NCBI GenBank assembly: GCA_037045145.1 | Contig: JBAOIA010000011.1 | Span: 62,001-126,000 of the forward strand | DNA: 64,000 bases | Source: Bacteroidia bacterium | GTDB taxonomy: Bacteria > Bacteroidota > Bacteroidia > AKYH767-A > OLB10 | Direction: 5' to 3' | Part shown: piece by piece, positions 1 through 9,304 of the stretch | Numbering within the stretch: position 1 is the first letter of the stretch | How the letters are laid out: every line of letters begins with the position of its first letter | Made by a program: the position numbers and the translations under genes | The notes under the pieces: model-generated | The model's input: the letters and a program-made list of their open reading frames with translations, nothing else | Databases searched by the model: none | Told to the model about the DNA's origin: nothing

Positions 1-878
1 AACAAAATGCTGTGATGTGCAATCAACTGATTTATTGCCTTTGGATTTCCATAACCAATATTTTTATTGTGCATCCCAAACTTATTTCGGAGGACAGATA
101 CCGCTGATGAAATACTGAGTGGGTAATTTTCTTTTAGCAACTCTGTTATTCTGTCAAAGCGGAACTTACTATCGCTAAGCTCTATATTGGAAATGTTGTG
201 TGGATCGTTTTTTAATTCAGCACCCTGATAGTGATTGGAGCATACCAACAATTCGTGTGGTGAATGATACACATCCATTCTTGTTGGTGTTTTCTCTATT
301 AATGCAGCCGTGCTATCCTGTGCTGAGCCAATAAGCAACGATTCTGAAACAAATGTTTCTCTTTTTTCTGCAATTGCAATTGCCTGCTTAATGTTTGTTG
401 CATGCTGCAAAATTTCGCGTGCTAATAATGAAATAGGATCCTTTGCAGTGGTAGGGATATCAGACTTTGCTGCATTGATAGTAACTGTTAACCCTTTTTC
501 ATTCATGCCCGAAACAACTCCGGTAAGTCCGGCCCATGAATAAGAAACAAATGAGTAGCCGCTATCAGGTTTTACAAAAAGTAACAGTTTGTTACGGGCA
601 AAATCATCGCCCATATAAAAATCAAAATTTCTGCCGATTAGTAATTTATGATCGTCCGTAAGGCTGTCGTTAGCAGCAAATGACGTACAACCTACTAATT
701 GAAAATCTGTAAGTGCATGTCCAATATCGTGTGCGGCATGATAGTTTAGAATTCGATAATACTTTGGTCCAATATAATCGTACTTATCGGAAAAAGAAAG
801 TGAGATACCATAAATTTCGCGAAGGTTTTCTGCGGGAATATATTTGTAAATATCGCGATTAAACCATGCTACAAACAT
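1..878 (-). pseudogene. C45-family N-terminal nucleophile acyltransferase, C-terminal part (frame-shifted, runs off left edge)
   Basis: This frame is open from the left edge of the window to an ATG at 878. It is the body of a peptidase C45 / acyl-CoA:6-aminopenicillanate acyltransferase-like protein. These are Ntn hydrolases that self-cleave to expose an N-terminal cysteine and act on amide bonds. The sequence has the family signature GCTSFAAND, with the likely nucleophile Cys codon at 687-689, then LLIGRNFDF and a GLTGVVSGMNEKGL segment. The N-terminal domain lies in a different frame at 880-1245, so the gene is split by a +1/-1 shift at a run of seven A at 894-900. Removing one base would join both parts. 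The C-terminus lies outside the window. The family call is good; the substrate is unknown. Confidence 0.7.
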
Positions 879-879
879 T

Positions 880-1245
880 TTAATAAACTGCAGAAAAAAA
901 TTTGTTGGGAATTATTTCATTGATCTGATCAACAAAATACTCTTCCTGTTTCTCAATTAATTCTTTTGCCAATACGCCATATACAACACCTCTTTCATAG
1001 TCATTTCCTTCAATATACATTTCCCAGACACCTTGTTGATTTTTGCGCAACCAGTTGTTGCCGATACGATAGCTGTCAACACCTGTTTGAATACGTTTAA
1101 GGTCACCTGGTTTTAGTTTACTGCTTATAGCAGGATCGGGAATCTGAATCCTCCATAGAAATAAAAGAAATAATATAATAAGTATGCCTGCAGTCCATAG
1201 TAAAGTTTTAAATATAAAGCGCAGACTACCTTTAAACGATGGCAT
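880..1245 (-). pseudogene. C45-family acyltransferase, N-terminal part (frameshifted)
   Basis: This 121-codon open frame has a hydrophobic N-terminal anchor (about residues 10-31) followed by the start of a C45 acyltransferase, including YIEGNDYERGVVYG, which is typical of the entry into this domain. It ends early at a TAA immediately after the homopolymer at 894-900. The rest of the protein continues in the next frame from about 878 to the left edge. A sequencing or assembly error in the seven-A run and a genuine inactivating frameshift are both possible. The family usually has one uninterrupted chain. A -7 element (TACCTTCG) at 1271-1278 supports transcription from this start. Confidence 0.65.
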
Positions 1246-1270
1246 TAATAGTATTTAAAATTCTGATTGG

Positions 1271-1278
1271 CGAAGGTA
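1271..1278 (-). promoter_or_regulatory. Bacteroidota -7 element for the C45 gene
   Basis: The minus strand reads TACCTTCG, a one-base variant of TAnnTTTG, 25 bases ahead of the ATG at 1245. It follows the T-run of the upstream terminator directly. Confidence 0.45.
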
Positions 1279-1279
1279 A

Positions 1280-1314
1280 TAAAAACATGGGGGCGCTCCT
1301 TAAGCGCCCCATGT
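1280..1314 (-). terminator. Intrinsic terminator of the UspA gene pair
   Basis: A 12-13 bp GC-rich stem (ACATGGGG... paired with ...CCCCATGT, one bulged G) is followed on the minus strand by TTTTTATT. It lies just downstream of the UspA stop at 1335. Confidence 0.8.
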
Positions 1315-1334
1315 GTAAATCATGAAAATTATTT

Positions 1335-2222
1335 TTAATATCCAACAGTAATGGTGCTGCCGTCTGATTCTGACGGATGCACTGCCATAACCGGTATTTT
1401 ACTATGGTTCACAACCTGTGTTGCATAGGTGCCAAGGAAAAATCCGGTAATACTTGGTTCTTGTTCTGTCATTATTACAATTAAATCAGCATCCCATTCT
1501 TCTGCTGCTTGCATGGTCATTTTGGCCAGGTTGTCGCCTTCAACAAATTTTTTCTCAACACTTACTCCATGTTGCAGAAGCCATTCCTCTACCTGATCCA
1601 CTTTTAGTTTAAACATTCTCTTATTGTCTTCATTACCGAAGTTTATAAGACCTGCAATACAAATGTGTGAACCATAAGAACGTGCAACAGCTAATGCATA
1701 ACTTACTTTCTGACGTGATTGTGGTGTATTATCAATTGGTAAAACAATTTTTTTAAACCCAATTTTCTTGCTGTGTGTCTGTACAGAAATCACCGGACAG
1801 CCTGCCTCTTCAACAACCTTGCTGGTGTTGGTTCCGACATTAAACTTTTTGTATCCGGAAACACCATGCGTTCCCATAATTATGATGTCAACTCTCTCGC
1901 GTTTGGCAACATCAACAATTTTACGATAAATTCTGCCAACCTCTGTGATAGACTTTACGGTAATACCGTTATTCATATGAATTTGCTTGCCAATTTCTTC
2001 GAGTTTGGTATTCGATTCAGACTCTAACTTTTTATCTACGTTTCCAAATGCTGCACCAAATGCCGAAGTAAAAGAAACCGATTCTAGAATATGAAGCAGA
2101 TAAATATCTGCCTTTAATAATTTGGCCATGAAAACGGCATGTTCCAAGCTTAACGCTGCTGTTTCTGAAAAATCATAAGGAATTAAAATTCTCTTGATTT
2201 CAAATAATTGATTGCTGCTCAT
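1335..2222 (-). CDS. Universal stress protein, tandem UspA domains
   Basis: This 295-residue protein has two UspA (Rossmann-like) domains of about 145 residues each, the usual tandem form in Bacteroidota. The first domain carries the full ATP-binding pattern G-2x-G-9x-G(S/T): GTHG, nine residues, then GT. In the second domain the first two glycines are lost (TEQEPSITGFFLGTY), so it probably does not bind ATP by the same motif. These are cytoplasmic stress proteins of unknown biochemical role. It follows a second UspA gene by 11 bases and shares its promoter and terminator. The paralogues are clearly diverged, so the pair is an old duplication. Confidence 0.92.
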   Translation of the reverse strand: MSSNQLFEIKRILIPYDFSETAALSLEHAVFMAKLLKADIYLLHILESVSFTSAFGAAFGNVDKKLESESNTKLEEIGKQIHMNNGITVKSITEVGRIYRKIVDVAKRERVDIIIMGTHGVSGYKKFNVGTNTSKVVEEAGCPVISVQTHSKKIGFKKIVLPIDNTPQSRQKVSYALAVARSYGSHICIAGLINFGNEDNKRMFKLKVDQVEEWLLQHGVSVEKKFVEGDNLAKMTMQAAEEWDADLIVIMTEQEPSITGFFLGTYATQVVNHSKIPVMAVHPSESDGSTITVGY

Positions 2223-2233
2223 AGGAAATGGAT

Positions 2234-3121
2234 TTATGATAGTACATATTGTGTTGTGTCTTTTCTAACCATAGGTCGGATGCATAAGACAGGAATTTCT
2301 GAGTTATTAATAACTTCTTGTGCTGCTGTGCCGATAAATAAATCTGCAATATTGGTTTCGCCTTGAGTCATGATGATTATTAAATCACACTTTTTCATTC
2401 TTGCATATTCGATTATACTTAACGATACATTTGAATCACTTTGCGGAATTAATTCACCTTGACATTCAACGCCCGATTCGGTAATGAACTGTTTTACCTG
2501 CTGCAATTGTCGTTCCAATTTATTGACTAAAAACTCATCATTGGTTTCAAGCACTGAAAAAATGTGCACTACAGCATCAAAAAGTTTTGCCATATCAATG
2601 GCATAGTTCACCTTTTCGCGTGTTTCTTTGGTAAGATCCAGCGGTAGTGCAATATCCTTACATCCTTTAAGGTGTTCATGACCTTTGATTGTAATGACAG
2701 GACATAAAGCTTCTTTAATTACTCGTGAAGTGTTGGAGCCGAGAAATTTCTTTTTCATAGTGCTGGCACCTTGTGTTCCCATCACAATAAATGAAGCATT
2801 AACGTCATTGGCTTCAGCTACAATTTCATCATAAATTTTTCCTGTTCTGATATTGGTGGAGGTAGAAACCTTCTCTTCTTTATGCACCTTTGTTGCCAAT
2901 TCATCCAGTCTGCGCTCAATATCATTTCGAATCTGATCGGCATAGTTTTCTTTTGAAAAAATACTGTTGGTTAAATGAGATATAAAGTCCTGATCAATTA
3001 CGTGCAAAAGTCTGATATGACTTCCGGTTAACCGTGCAAGATTATAAGTTTGTGAAAGGGCAATGAGTGATTGTTCTGAAAAGTCTATCGGGGTGACTAT
3101 AACCTTCTTCTCTTGGTTCAT
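2234..3121 (-). CDS. Universal stress protein, tandem UspA domains
   Basis: This second 295-residue tandem UspA protein is the first gene of a two-gene operon with the gene at 1335-2222. Domain 1 has GTQG, nine residues, then GS, the intact nucleotide-binding pattern. Domain 2 (from about residue 155) is degenerate (MTQGETNIADLFIGT). Its length matches its neighbour exactly, but the sequence is only moderately similar. The ATG at 3121 is supported by a -7 element TATATTTG at 3145-3152. The nucleoside phosphorylase at 3287 is divergently transcribed. Confidence 0.92.
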   Translation of the reverse strand: MNQEKKVIVTPIDFSEQSLIALSQTYNLARLTGSHIRLLHVIDQDFISHLTNSIFSKENYADQIRNDIERRLDELATKVHKEEKVSTSTNIRTGKIYDEIVAEANDVNASFIVMGTQGASTMKKKFLGSNTSRVIKEALCPVITIKGHEHLKGCKDIALPLDLTKETREKVNYAIDMAKLFDAVVHIFSVLETNDEFLVNKLERQLQQVKQFITESGVECQGELIPQSDSNVSLSIIEYARMKKCDLIIIMTQGETNIADLFIGTAAQEVINNSEIPVLCIRPMVRKDTTQYVLS

Positions 3122-3144
3122 AAAAAACAGGTGTATTAACTATG

Positions 3145-3152
3145 CAAATATA
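3145..3152 (-). promoter_or_regulatory. -7 element for the UspA operon
   Basis: The minus strand reads TATATTTG, a perfect match to TAnnTTTG, 23 bases ahead of the start codon at 3121. Confidence 0.55.
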
Positions 3153-3286
3153 AAAAAAGGAAATATCAAATTTAATAAAAATGCCCTCCAACTGATTATT
3201 TAACTGTAAATTACATGAGCAGGTCGGACTTTTAGCCTGATGATTTAATATATCTTACCTTAGCACAGAAATTTTTTACAAATGTT

Positions 3287-4165
3287 ATGAATCAAATATC
3301 CGAATCAGAGCTTATTCTAAACCCCGATGGAAGTGTTTATCATCTCAACCTTCTTCCTGATGATATTTCTGATGTAATTATAAATGTTGGCGACCCTGAT
3401 CGTGTATCAAAAGTCAGTGCTTTTTTTGACAACATTGAAGTAAAAAAGCAGAAACGTGAGTTTGTTACCCATACCGGTCATTATAAAGGGCGTAGAATTT
3501 CTGTTATATCAACCGGAATTGGAACTGACAACATTGATATTGTATATAATGAGCTTGATGCATTAGTGAATATTGATCTTAAAACAAGAACTGTAAAACC
3601 TAATTTAACAGCACTTAATCTTATTCGTATTGGCACTTCCGGAGCGCTTCAACCCGAAATTCCTGTTGACTCATTTGTGTTTTCGACATTCGGTTTAGGA
3701 TTAGACGGTTTATTAAACTTTTATCAATATACAAATACTCCCGAAGAACAAGCTATTATTGAAGGTTTCAGAAAGCACTATCCCAATAATTGCAAGCTGC
3801 CTGAATCCTATCTGACACGCAGCTCTTTAAAATTAGAAAAAGCACTTTCAGAAGGTATGTTTAAAGGTATTACTGCATCTTGCTCAGGTTTTTATGCACC
3901 GCAAGGAAGGGTGTTGCGCTATCAACTGGCCAGGACAGATATGATTGAAAAATTAAATTCATTCCGTCATGGTGAGCACAAAGTCACTAATTTTGAAATG
4001 GAAACCGGTGCTATGTATGGTTTGGCTAAACTTTTAGGACATCATTGTTGTGCTGTAAATCTTATTGTTGCCAACAGAATTGCACAAGAATTTTCAAAAA
4101 AATATGAAGAGCGCATGCATCAATTAATTCAAACTGTATTAGATAGAATCAGTGCTCAACTATAA
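3287..4165 (+). CDS. Nucleoside phosphorylase (uridine phosphorylase-like)
   Basis: This 292-residue protein belongs to the PNP/UDP phosphorylase family 1, which splits nucleosides with phosphate to give a base and (deoxy)ribose-1-phosphate. Visible motifs are VGDPDRV near residue 35 (phosphate-binding GDPxR), ISTGIGTDNIDIV, RIGTSGALQ, and NFEMETGAMYGLA near residue 240 with the ribose-binding MET. It is slightly longer than E. coli Udp (about 253). The pyrimidine or purine preference cannot be fixed from sequence alone. The GldA-like gene starts 15 bases downstream on the same strand, so the two are probably co-transcribed. A weak -7 match (TACCTTAG, 3256-3263) lies upstream. Confidence 0.88.
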   Translation: MNQISESELILNPDGSVYHLNLLPDDISDVIINVGDPDRVSKVSAFFDNIEVKKQKREFVTHTGHYKGRRISVISTGIGTDNIDIVYNELDALVNIDLKTRTVKPNLTALNLIRIGTSGALQPEIPVDSFVFSTFGLGLDGLLNFYQYTNTPEEQAIIEGFRKHYPNNCKLPESYLTRSSLKLEKALSEGMFKGITASCSGFYAPQGRVLRYQLARTDMIEKLNSFRHGEHKVTNFEMETGAMYGLAKLLGHHCCAVNLIVANRIAQEFSKKYEERMHQLIQTVLDRISAQL

Positions 4166-4180
4166 ATTTTTCAGAGGTAT

Positions 4181-5092
4181 ATGTCTGTTTCAGTAAAAAA
4201 TGTAACTAAACTTTTTGGGAAGCAACGTGCTTTGGATAATGTAAGTTTTGAAATCAACACCGGACAGGTTGTTGGTTTACTTGGACCCAATGGTGCGGGT
4301 AAATCAACGCTTATGAAAATAATTTCATGCTTTATTCCTCAGCATGAAGGGAAAGTTTCTGTTTGTGGCTTTGATACACTCTCACAATCCTTAGACGTAA
4401 GGCGCAATGTTGGATATCTTTCCGAGCATAACCCGCTTTATCCTGACATGTTTGTTAAAGAGTATCTTCAGTTTGTTGGTGGAATTTTTTTACCTCAAAA
4501 AGCAGCTGCAAAATGTGCCGACAACATGATTGCCCTCACAGGATTAACACCTGAATATAAAAAGAAAATTGGTGCACTCTCAAAAGGTTATAGACAAAGA
4601 GTAGGAATTGCACAAGCACTTATTCATGATCCTGCTGTTCTCATTCTTGATGAACCAACTTCCGGATTAGACCCCAATCAGTTGGTTGAAATTCGTGCTT
4701 TAATACAATCCATAGGAAAACAAAAAACCGTTATTCTTTCTACACACATAATGCAGGAGGTTGAGGCTATTTGCAATCGTGTTATTATAATCAACAAAGG
4801 AAAAATTGTGGCTGATGATGATACCGGCATGCTTCGTCAAAAAGCTAATACTGTGCATGAAATCACTGTTGAGTTTGATGGAAAAATTGATGCTAAGTGG
4901 CTGCAATCTATTCCTACGGTGAGTAAGGTTATTCAACATTCCGGAAATACGTGGAAGGTAAATTACAGCGGTGACGATGATGTGCGTAAAGCTGTTTTCA
5001 CTATGGCAGTAAGTCATAATGTAGCTGTACTGTCAATGCAAAAAGAAGAAAGCCGCCTTGAAGATGTGTTTCAACAGCTTACACAAGGTTGA
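4181..5092 (+). CDS. gldA: Gliding-motility-type ABC transporter ATP-binding protein GldA
   Basis: This is a 303-residue ABC ATPase with Walker A GPNGAGKST (about residues 35-43), the family's unusual signature LSKGYRQR in place of LSGGQ, Walker B ILDEPTSGLDPNQL and the H-loop STHIMQEVEAICNR. The last three strings closely match GldA of Flavobacterium. GldA works with the membrane proteins GldF and GldG, which are not in this window; in flavobacteria gldA is also separate from gldFG. It probably forms a two-gene unit with the nucleoside phosphorylase upstream. GldA homologues occur in non-gliding Bacteroidota too, so this does not prove gliding. Confidence 0.8.
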   Translation: MSVSVKNVTKLFGKQRALDNVSFEINTGQVVGLLGPNGAGKSTLMKIISCFIPQHEGKVSVCGFDTLSQSLDVRRNVGYLSEHNPLYPDMFVKEYLQFVGGIFLPQKAAAKCADNMIALTGLTPEYKKKIGALSKGYRQRVGIAQALIHDPAVLILDEPTSGLDPNQLVEIRALIQSIGKQKTVILSTHIMQEVEAICNRVIIINKGKIVADDDTGMLRQKANTVHEITVEFDGKIDAKWLQSIPTVSKVIQHSGNTWKVNYSGDDDVRKAVFTMAVSHNVAVLSMQKEESRLEDVFQQLTQG

Positions 5093-5140
5093 TTCTAACA
5101 AATACCGTCTCTTTTATTTATAAATATTTTAGGGTATTAT

Positions 5141-6424
5141 TCAAACAGCCTTTATCAGGAAAAAATTCTTCTTACCTTTTTGAATCAGTAAAAATTTATT
5201 AGCAATCAACTGTTCTTTATTGACAATTTGCGAAGGGTCAGAAAATTTCAGCTTATTCATTGAAACACCGTTTGCAGTAATCATTTTTCGTGCTTCTCCT
5301 TTGCTTCCAAAAATTGATGTCTCTACTGCAAATAAATCAAGTACCTGTGTGCCTGCCTGAATTTTTTGAAAATCAACTTCAAATGCATTTTTACCTAATC
5401 CGTTAAAAACATCTTGTAAATCAGTCTCCGTTAATTGGGCAAGTTCTTTATCAGTGCCATTAAAAAACACTTCTGAAATTTCTAAAGCCCTATCGCAATC
5501 CTGTTGCGAATGTACACGGGTTGTTATTTCACCAGCTAATGCTTTTTGAAGTAATCTTAAGTGGGGCGCATTTAAATGTTCCGACTCTATTGTTTCTATC
5601 TCCTGTTGATTCTTCAGAGAAAATATGCGTATATAATTTTTTGCATCTTCATCACTTGCATTTAGCCAGAACTGATAAAAAGCATAAGGTGATGTTTTAT
5701 TTCTGTCGAGCCATAAATTTCCGCTTTCTGTCTTACCGAACTTAGTACCGTCAGATTTTTTTATCAATGGTGTTGTTAAAGCAAATGCATCTTCAACACG
5801 ACCTTTTCTTCGAAGTAATTCAGTTCCTGTAACAATATTTCCCCACTGATCGCTGCCTCCCATTTGCAGTTTACAGTTTTTTGCATAATATAAATGATAG
5901 AAGTCGTATCCCTGCACTAACTGATATGCCATTTCCATAAATGTCATTCCATTTTCTAATCTGTTTTTTACAGAATCTTTTGCCAGCATATAATTAACAG
6001 TAATGTGCTTACCCACATCACGAATAAAATCAAGAAACTTCACATCCCTGAACCAGTCATAATTATTGACAATTTCTGCTGAATTTTTTCCACAGTCAAA
6101 ATCCAGAAATTTCTCTAATTGTTTTTTCTGACAATTTAAGTTGTGTTGCAGAATTTCTTCACTTAACATATTTCTTTCTGCGCTTTTTCCACTTGGATCA
6201 CCAACCATGCCTGTTGCACCACCAACCAATGCAATTGGTTTGTGTCCTGCTCTTTGAAAATGCATTAATGTAGTAACCTGTACTAAATTTCCAACGCCCA
6301 ATGAATCACTGGTAGGGTCAAATCCTATATAGCCGGTAACTGTTTCTTTATTCAATAATTCTTCTGTCCCGGGCATTATATCCTGCAGCATGCCGCGCCA
6401 TCTGAGTTCGTCAATAAATCCCAT
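5141..6424 (-). CDS. tyrS: Tyrosyl-tRNA synthetase
   Basis: This 427-residue class I aminoacyl-tRNA synthetase charges tRNA-Tyr. It shows the N-terminal Rossmann domain (GFDPTSDSL, GGATGMVGDPSGKS), tyrosine-site residues (YQLVQGYDFYHL, GGSDQWGNI), KFGKT at about 228-232 as the KMSKS motif and a C-terminal S4 RNA-binding domain from about 360. Length is normal. The HIGH motif reads GVGN at 43-46, with glycine where the first catalytic histidine usually stands. The gene is monocistronic, with a -7 element at 6444-6451. Its end lies 48 bases from the convergent gldA end. Confidence 0.96.
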   Translation of the reverse strand: MGFIDELRWRGMLQDIMPGTEELLNKETVTGYIGFDPTSDSLGVGNLVQVTTLMHFQRAGHKPIALVGGATGMVGDPSGKSAERNMLSEEILQHNLNCQKKQLEKFLDFDCGKNSAEIVNNYDWFRDVKFLDFIRDVGKHITVNYMLAKDSVKNRLENGMTFMEMAYQLVQGYDFYHLYYAKNCKLQMGGSDQWGNIVTGTELLRRKGRVEDAFALTTPLIKKSDGTKFGKTESGNLWLDRNKTSPYAFYQFWLNASDEDAKNYIRIFSLKNQQEIETIESEHLNAPHLRLLQKALAGEITTRVHSQQDCDRALEISEVFFNGTDKELAQLTETDLQDVFNGLGKNAFEVDFQKIQAGTQVLDLFAVETSIFGSKGEARKMITANGVSMNKLKFSDPSQIVNKEQLIANKFLLIQKGKKNFFLIKAV

Positions 6425-6443
6425 ATCTGATTTTTAGTGCCGG

Positions 6444-6451
6444 CAAAGATA
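6444..6451 (-). promoter_or_regulatory. -7 element for tyrS
   Basis: The minus strand reads TATCTTTG, a perfect TAnnTTTG match, 19 bases ahead of the tyrS ATG. Confidence 0.6.
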
Positions 6452-6545
6452 ATCATACAGCACTTTACTATTATCAGCTACAAAGGGTAAAATTCATGCA
6501 ACCTTTTATTTGTTGTTCCGTACAACTTGCTTTAACATTAGCAAT

Positions 6546-6788
6546 ATGGCATACAAACAAATCATTATCCCTGAAAGATTTCTCAACTATTTATATCATG
6601 CTTTTAAAAACATAAGTAATCCTGAGAGTCACAGAGTAAAACTAATTACACGCGATGGACAGAAGTACCGCAATCTGCAGGTGATAAATGGTTGTGTGCT
6701 GCTAATAGAACGTTCAGCACCCGTTACTTCAAACGATATTGAAATTCTTCAACTTGATATGGATTTTATTCCGGTAAAAGTTAAATAA
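6546..6788 (+). CDS. Small conserved-looking hypothetical protein
   Basis: This is an 80-residue soluble protein beginning MAYKQIIIPERFLNYLYHAF. I do not recognise a family. The last half alternates strands (HRVKLITRDGQKY, NGCVLLIERSAP, DIEILQLDMDFIPVKVK), suggesting a small beta fold. A longer reading from a TTG at 6510 is possible but adds a cysteine-containing tail unlike the rest; the ATG at 6546 fits better. It is a stand-alone gene facing comEC, and the strong hairpin at 6807-6840 ends it, which supports it being a real transcript. Confidence 0.6.
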   Translation: MAYKQIIIPERFLNYLYHAFKNISNPESHRVKLITRDGQKYRNLQVINGCVLLIERSAPVTSNDIEILQLDMDFIPVKVK

Positions 6789-6806
6789 TATTTGATGTTG
6801 GCACAG

Positions 6807-6840
6807 CCGGTAGTTCCGTTTACGGAATTGCCGGTTTTTT
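6807..6840 (+). terminator. Intrinsic terminator between convergent genes
   Basis: A 12-bp stem (CCGGTAGTTCCG with CGGAATTGCCGG, two G-U pairs) with a TTTA loop is followed by TTTTTTATTT. It ends the small gene at 6546-6788. Confidence 0.85.
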
Positions 6841-6858
6841 ATTTGCTGATATTCTATC

Positions 6859-8994
6859 TCAAATTTTCACTTGTGCTGCACCTTGCTTCCTGCAATCCCA
6901 GATTTGCAAATCTTTAGGCAATTTACTGACATCAACTTTTGTGCGACTGCTCAAATCAACAATCAACAAATCAGAATCAAAATATTTAAAAAGTGTTGGT
7001 AGTTTATTTCTGAAACGCGAGGTAACAATTAGCCCATCAACTTTAATTTTGTTTAATGGTGTTTTTTGGGGTAGCCAGCTACCGGGAATAAAAAATAATT
7101 TACTGTCTATTTGAATAAATCCATCTTGAATAGCAGCAATATTTCCAACTATTTTACTGTTAAAAATCTCTTTTACTTTACTTTCTGAAGGCTGCTGAAA
7201 AAATGGAATGTGAAGCATTTCTCTTTTACCGGTTTCATACCAATAACGGTTAATATTAAAACGCAACAGGCTTTTATCTTCTATTACTTGTTGCGGTGTT
7301 ATGACTAACCTCTTTCTTGCCTGTGACAAATCAATTGCTGTACTGTTTTTTAAGGCATATATTGTTAAGGTTTTTTGTTGCAGAATATTCCACTCATGCC
7401 ACAGTTGGGCAAATAGAAAAACGATTGTCAATGCTAATGCTCCATAAAGCGCATTCCTATAGTTATAAAGCAGAAACCATACTATAAAAGCTATGATGCC
7501 ATAGATAATCCATGTTTCTGCAATGTTAATATACAATCCACTAATCAAAGCAAACGGAAGGTTTTCTAAAAACAATAATAATTTATTCATAAGAAAGGTG
7601 AGTACAAAAGTTATTTTCCAAGAATAAAATACAAGAGATGACATGAAGGGTAATGCAGATAAAATAGTAGCGCCAACTGAAACCCAAATAATTCCCGTTG
7701 AGATAGGAATGACTAAAAGGTTAGATATTAAAAACAGATTCGGGAACTGATTAAAATAAAGTATTCCTAATGGAAATGTTACCAACTGCGCACATAATGA
7801 CACTGAGGTCAACTGCCATGCCTGATTCATGAGTATTGAACTTGGATAAAGGACAGTAACCAATCGCTGATTCAGATAAACAATTCCTATAACAGCAAGA
7901 TAAGAAAGCTGAAAACCAACTTCCGTAATTGAAAACGGATTAATCAACAACAGTAATAATGCAGAAGCCAGTGTAGTGTTCAGCATATAATTATCACGAC
8001 CCAATTGTTTTGCAATGATGATGATTGAAATCATTGTTGCTGACCTTAATACTGAAGGTGAAAGTCCTGTAAGCATGGCATAAAACCAAATCAATAACAG
8101 AATTAGCAGTTGTTTAAACAGATTCAGATTCTTCTTATTGTCAGGAATAAAAATCAGTCTTTGCAATATCACAAAAATCAACCCTACATGCAATCCTGAA
8201 ACACTTAAAACATGTAATGCACCCGAACTTGCATAAGCCGACAATAAATCATCATCAAGTAAATCATTAAAGCCTATTAACAGTGCTGAGCAGACCGCCA
8301 CTTCCTGCGGAACTAAAATTTGTCCATGTATTTCATTCAAAAACTTTTTCCGTAATTCAAAAGCCGTACTCAAAAGAATATTAGAGAATCCTTTTCCTGC
8401 AGAAGCCCATCGCCCTGACTTTAAATAAAACTGATGGTATATCTGATGAAAACCAAGAAACCTTTTGTAGTTAAATGACCCCGGATTTTGCGGTGGTGCA
8501 ATCGGTTGTGGTTTTGCATTGGTAACAATCATATCAGCATACTGCAATGCCTTTGCCGCAGCATCAGTGGCAAAATACAACAGTGTCTTACCTCTGCATG
8601 TCTGCCATTTATTGTTTTCAAAAACTGCTTCTATTTCAGCTTCTGCTTTTAAGGATTTTTGTTTGATGTGGTATGGCTCGGTTATACGGAGTAAAAAGTA
8701 TTCAGCACTTTCAAATTGTGAATAGTGATATGGGTCATATTGTTTCGTCTTTAGTTGTGTGAGTAAAACACCCGAAGAAAATAAAAACAAATGCAATACT
8801 ATTCCAAAAAGGTATCGAAGTTTATATCGCTGACTGAAATAATTTGAGAAATGAAAAACTAAAATTCCACTAAACCCTGAAAACAATATAGCAATTGCCA
8901 GCCATGAAGGCACATACATAAATATGCCTACTATTATACCGGTAACAAAGGGTATTAAAATTCTTAAAACAGGAATATGCGATAGGTGACGCAT
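6859..8994 (-). CDS. comEC: ComEC/Rec2-family DNA-uptake channel protein
   Basis: This 711-residue inner-membrane protein carries DNA across the membrane in natural transformation. It has an N-terminal membrane/OB region (DUF4131 type, about residues 1-200) and then the multi-pass Competence domain with the hallmark SGALHVLSVSGLHVGLIF near 260 and GLSPSVLRSATM near 310. About 200 residues follow the last membrane helix, but the HxHxDH motif of the metallo-beta-lactamase domain found in longer ComEC proteins is absent, as is usual in Bacteroidota. The gene is monocistronic; a near-consensus -7 (TACTTTTA) lies just ahead of the start. Confidence 0.9.
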   Translation of the reverse strand: MRHLSHIPVLRILIPFVTGIIVGIFMYVPSWLAIAILFSGFSGILVFHFSNYFSQRYKLRYLFGIVLHLFLFSSGVLLTQLKTKQYDPYHYSQFESAEYFLLRITEPYHIKQKSLKAEAEIEAVFENNKWQTCRGKTLLYFATDAAAKALQYADMIVTNAKPQPIAPPQNPGSFNYKRFLGFHQIYHQFYLKSGRWASAGKGFSNILLSTAFELRKKFLNEIHGQILVPQEVAVCSALLIGFNDLLDDDLLSAYASSGALHVLSVSGLHVGLIFVILQRLIFIPDNKKNLNLFKQLLILLLIWFYAMLTGLSPSVLRSATMISIIIIAKQLGRDNYMLNTTLASALLLLLINPFSITEVGFQLSYLAVIGIVYLNQRLVTVLYPSSILMNQAWQLTSVSLCAQLVTFPLGILYFNQFPNLFLISNLLVIPISTGIIWVSVGATILSALPFMSSLVFYSWKITFVLTFLMNKLLLFLENLPFALISGLYINIAETWIIYGIIAFIVWFLLYNYRNALYGALALTIVFLFAQLWHEWNILQQKTLTIYALKNSTAIDLSQARKRLVITPQQVIEDKSLLRFNINRYWYETGKREMLHIPFFQQPSESKVKEIFNSKIVGNIAAIQDGFIQIDSKLFFIPGSWLPQKTPLNKIKVDGLIVTSRFRNKLPTLFKYFDSDLLIVDLSSRTKVDVSKLPKDLQIWDCRKQGAAQVKI

Positions 8995-9304
8995 AACTGT
9001 GCGGTTTGCTGTAAAAGTATAAAATAAAACACAATATTGTAGATATTAATCGAAAAAAAAGATTGTGCTACTTTTCTCAATCTGACGAACAAAATATACC
9101 AATACCTCTGAAGAATAATTTTCTATATATTATCGGAAGAACTTTCTAAATGAAACTGATAAAAGAAAAAGATAATATCTATTAAAGTAATTCAACAATA
9201 CGATAATTCACTTAAGAATATTTTGTGGAATCTTAAAACACATTGAATAAAAACATTTAGGTGTTTACAATCGGTAAATTCATTAAAGAACTTCCATTCG
9301 CAAA
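8995..9304. other. Gene-free AT-rich spacer
   Basis: About 310 bases lie between the comEC start and the end of the di-haem oxidoreductase gene. It holds the comEC promoter region near 9005-9030. I see no hairpin terminator, tRNA or convincing reading frame in the rest. Confidence 0.5.

Noticed and set aside
310..543. Plus-strand open frame near the left edge
   Set aside because: It lies antisense to the clear C45 acyltransferase coding frame.
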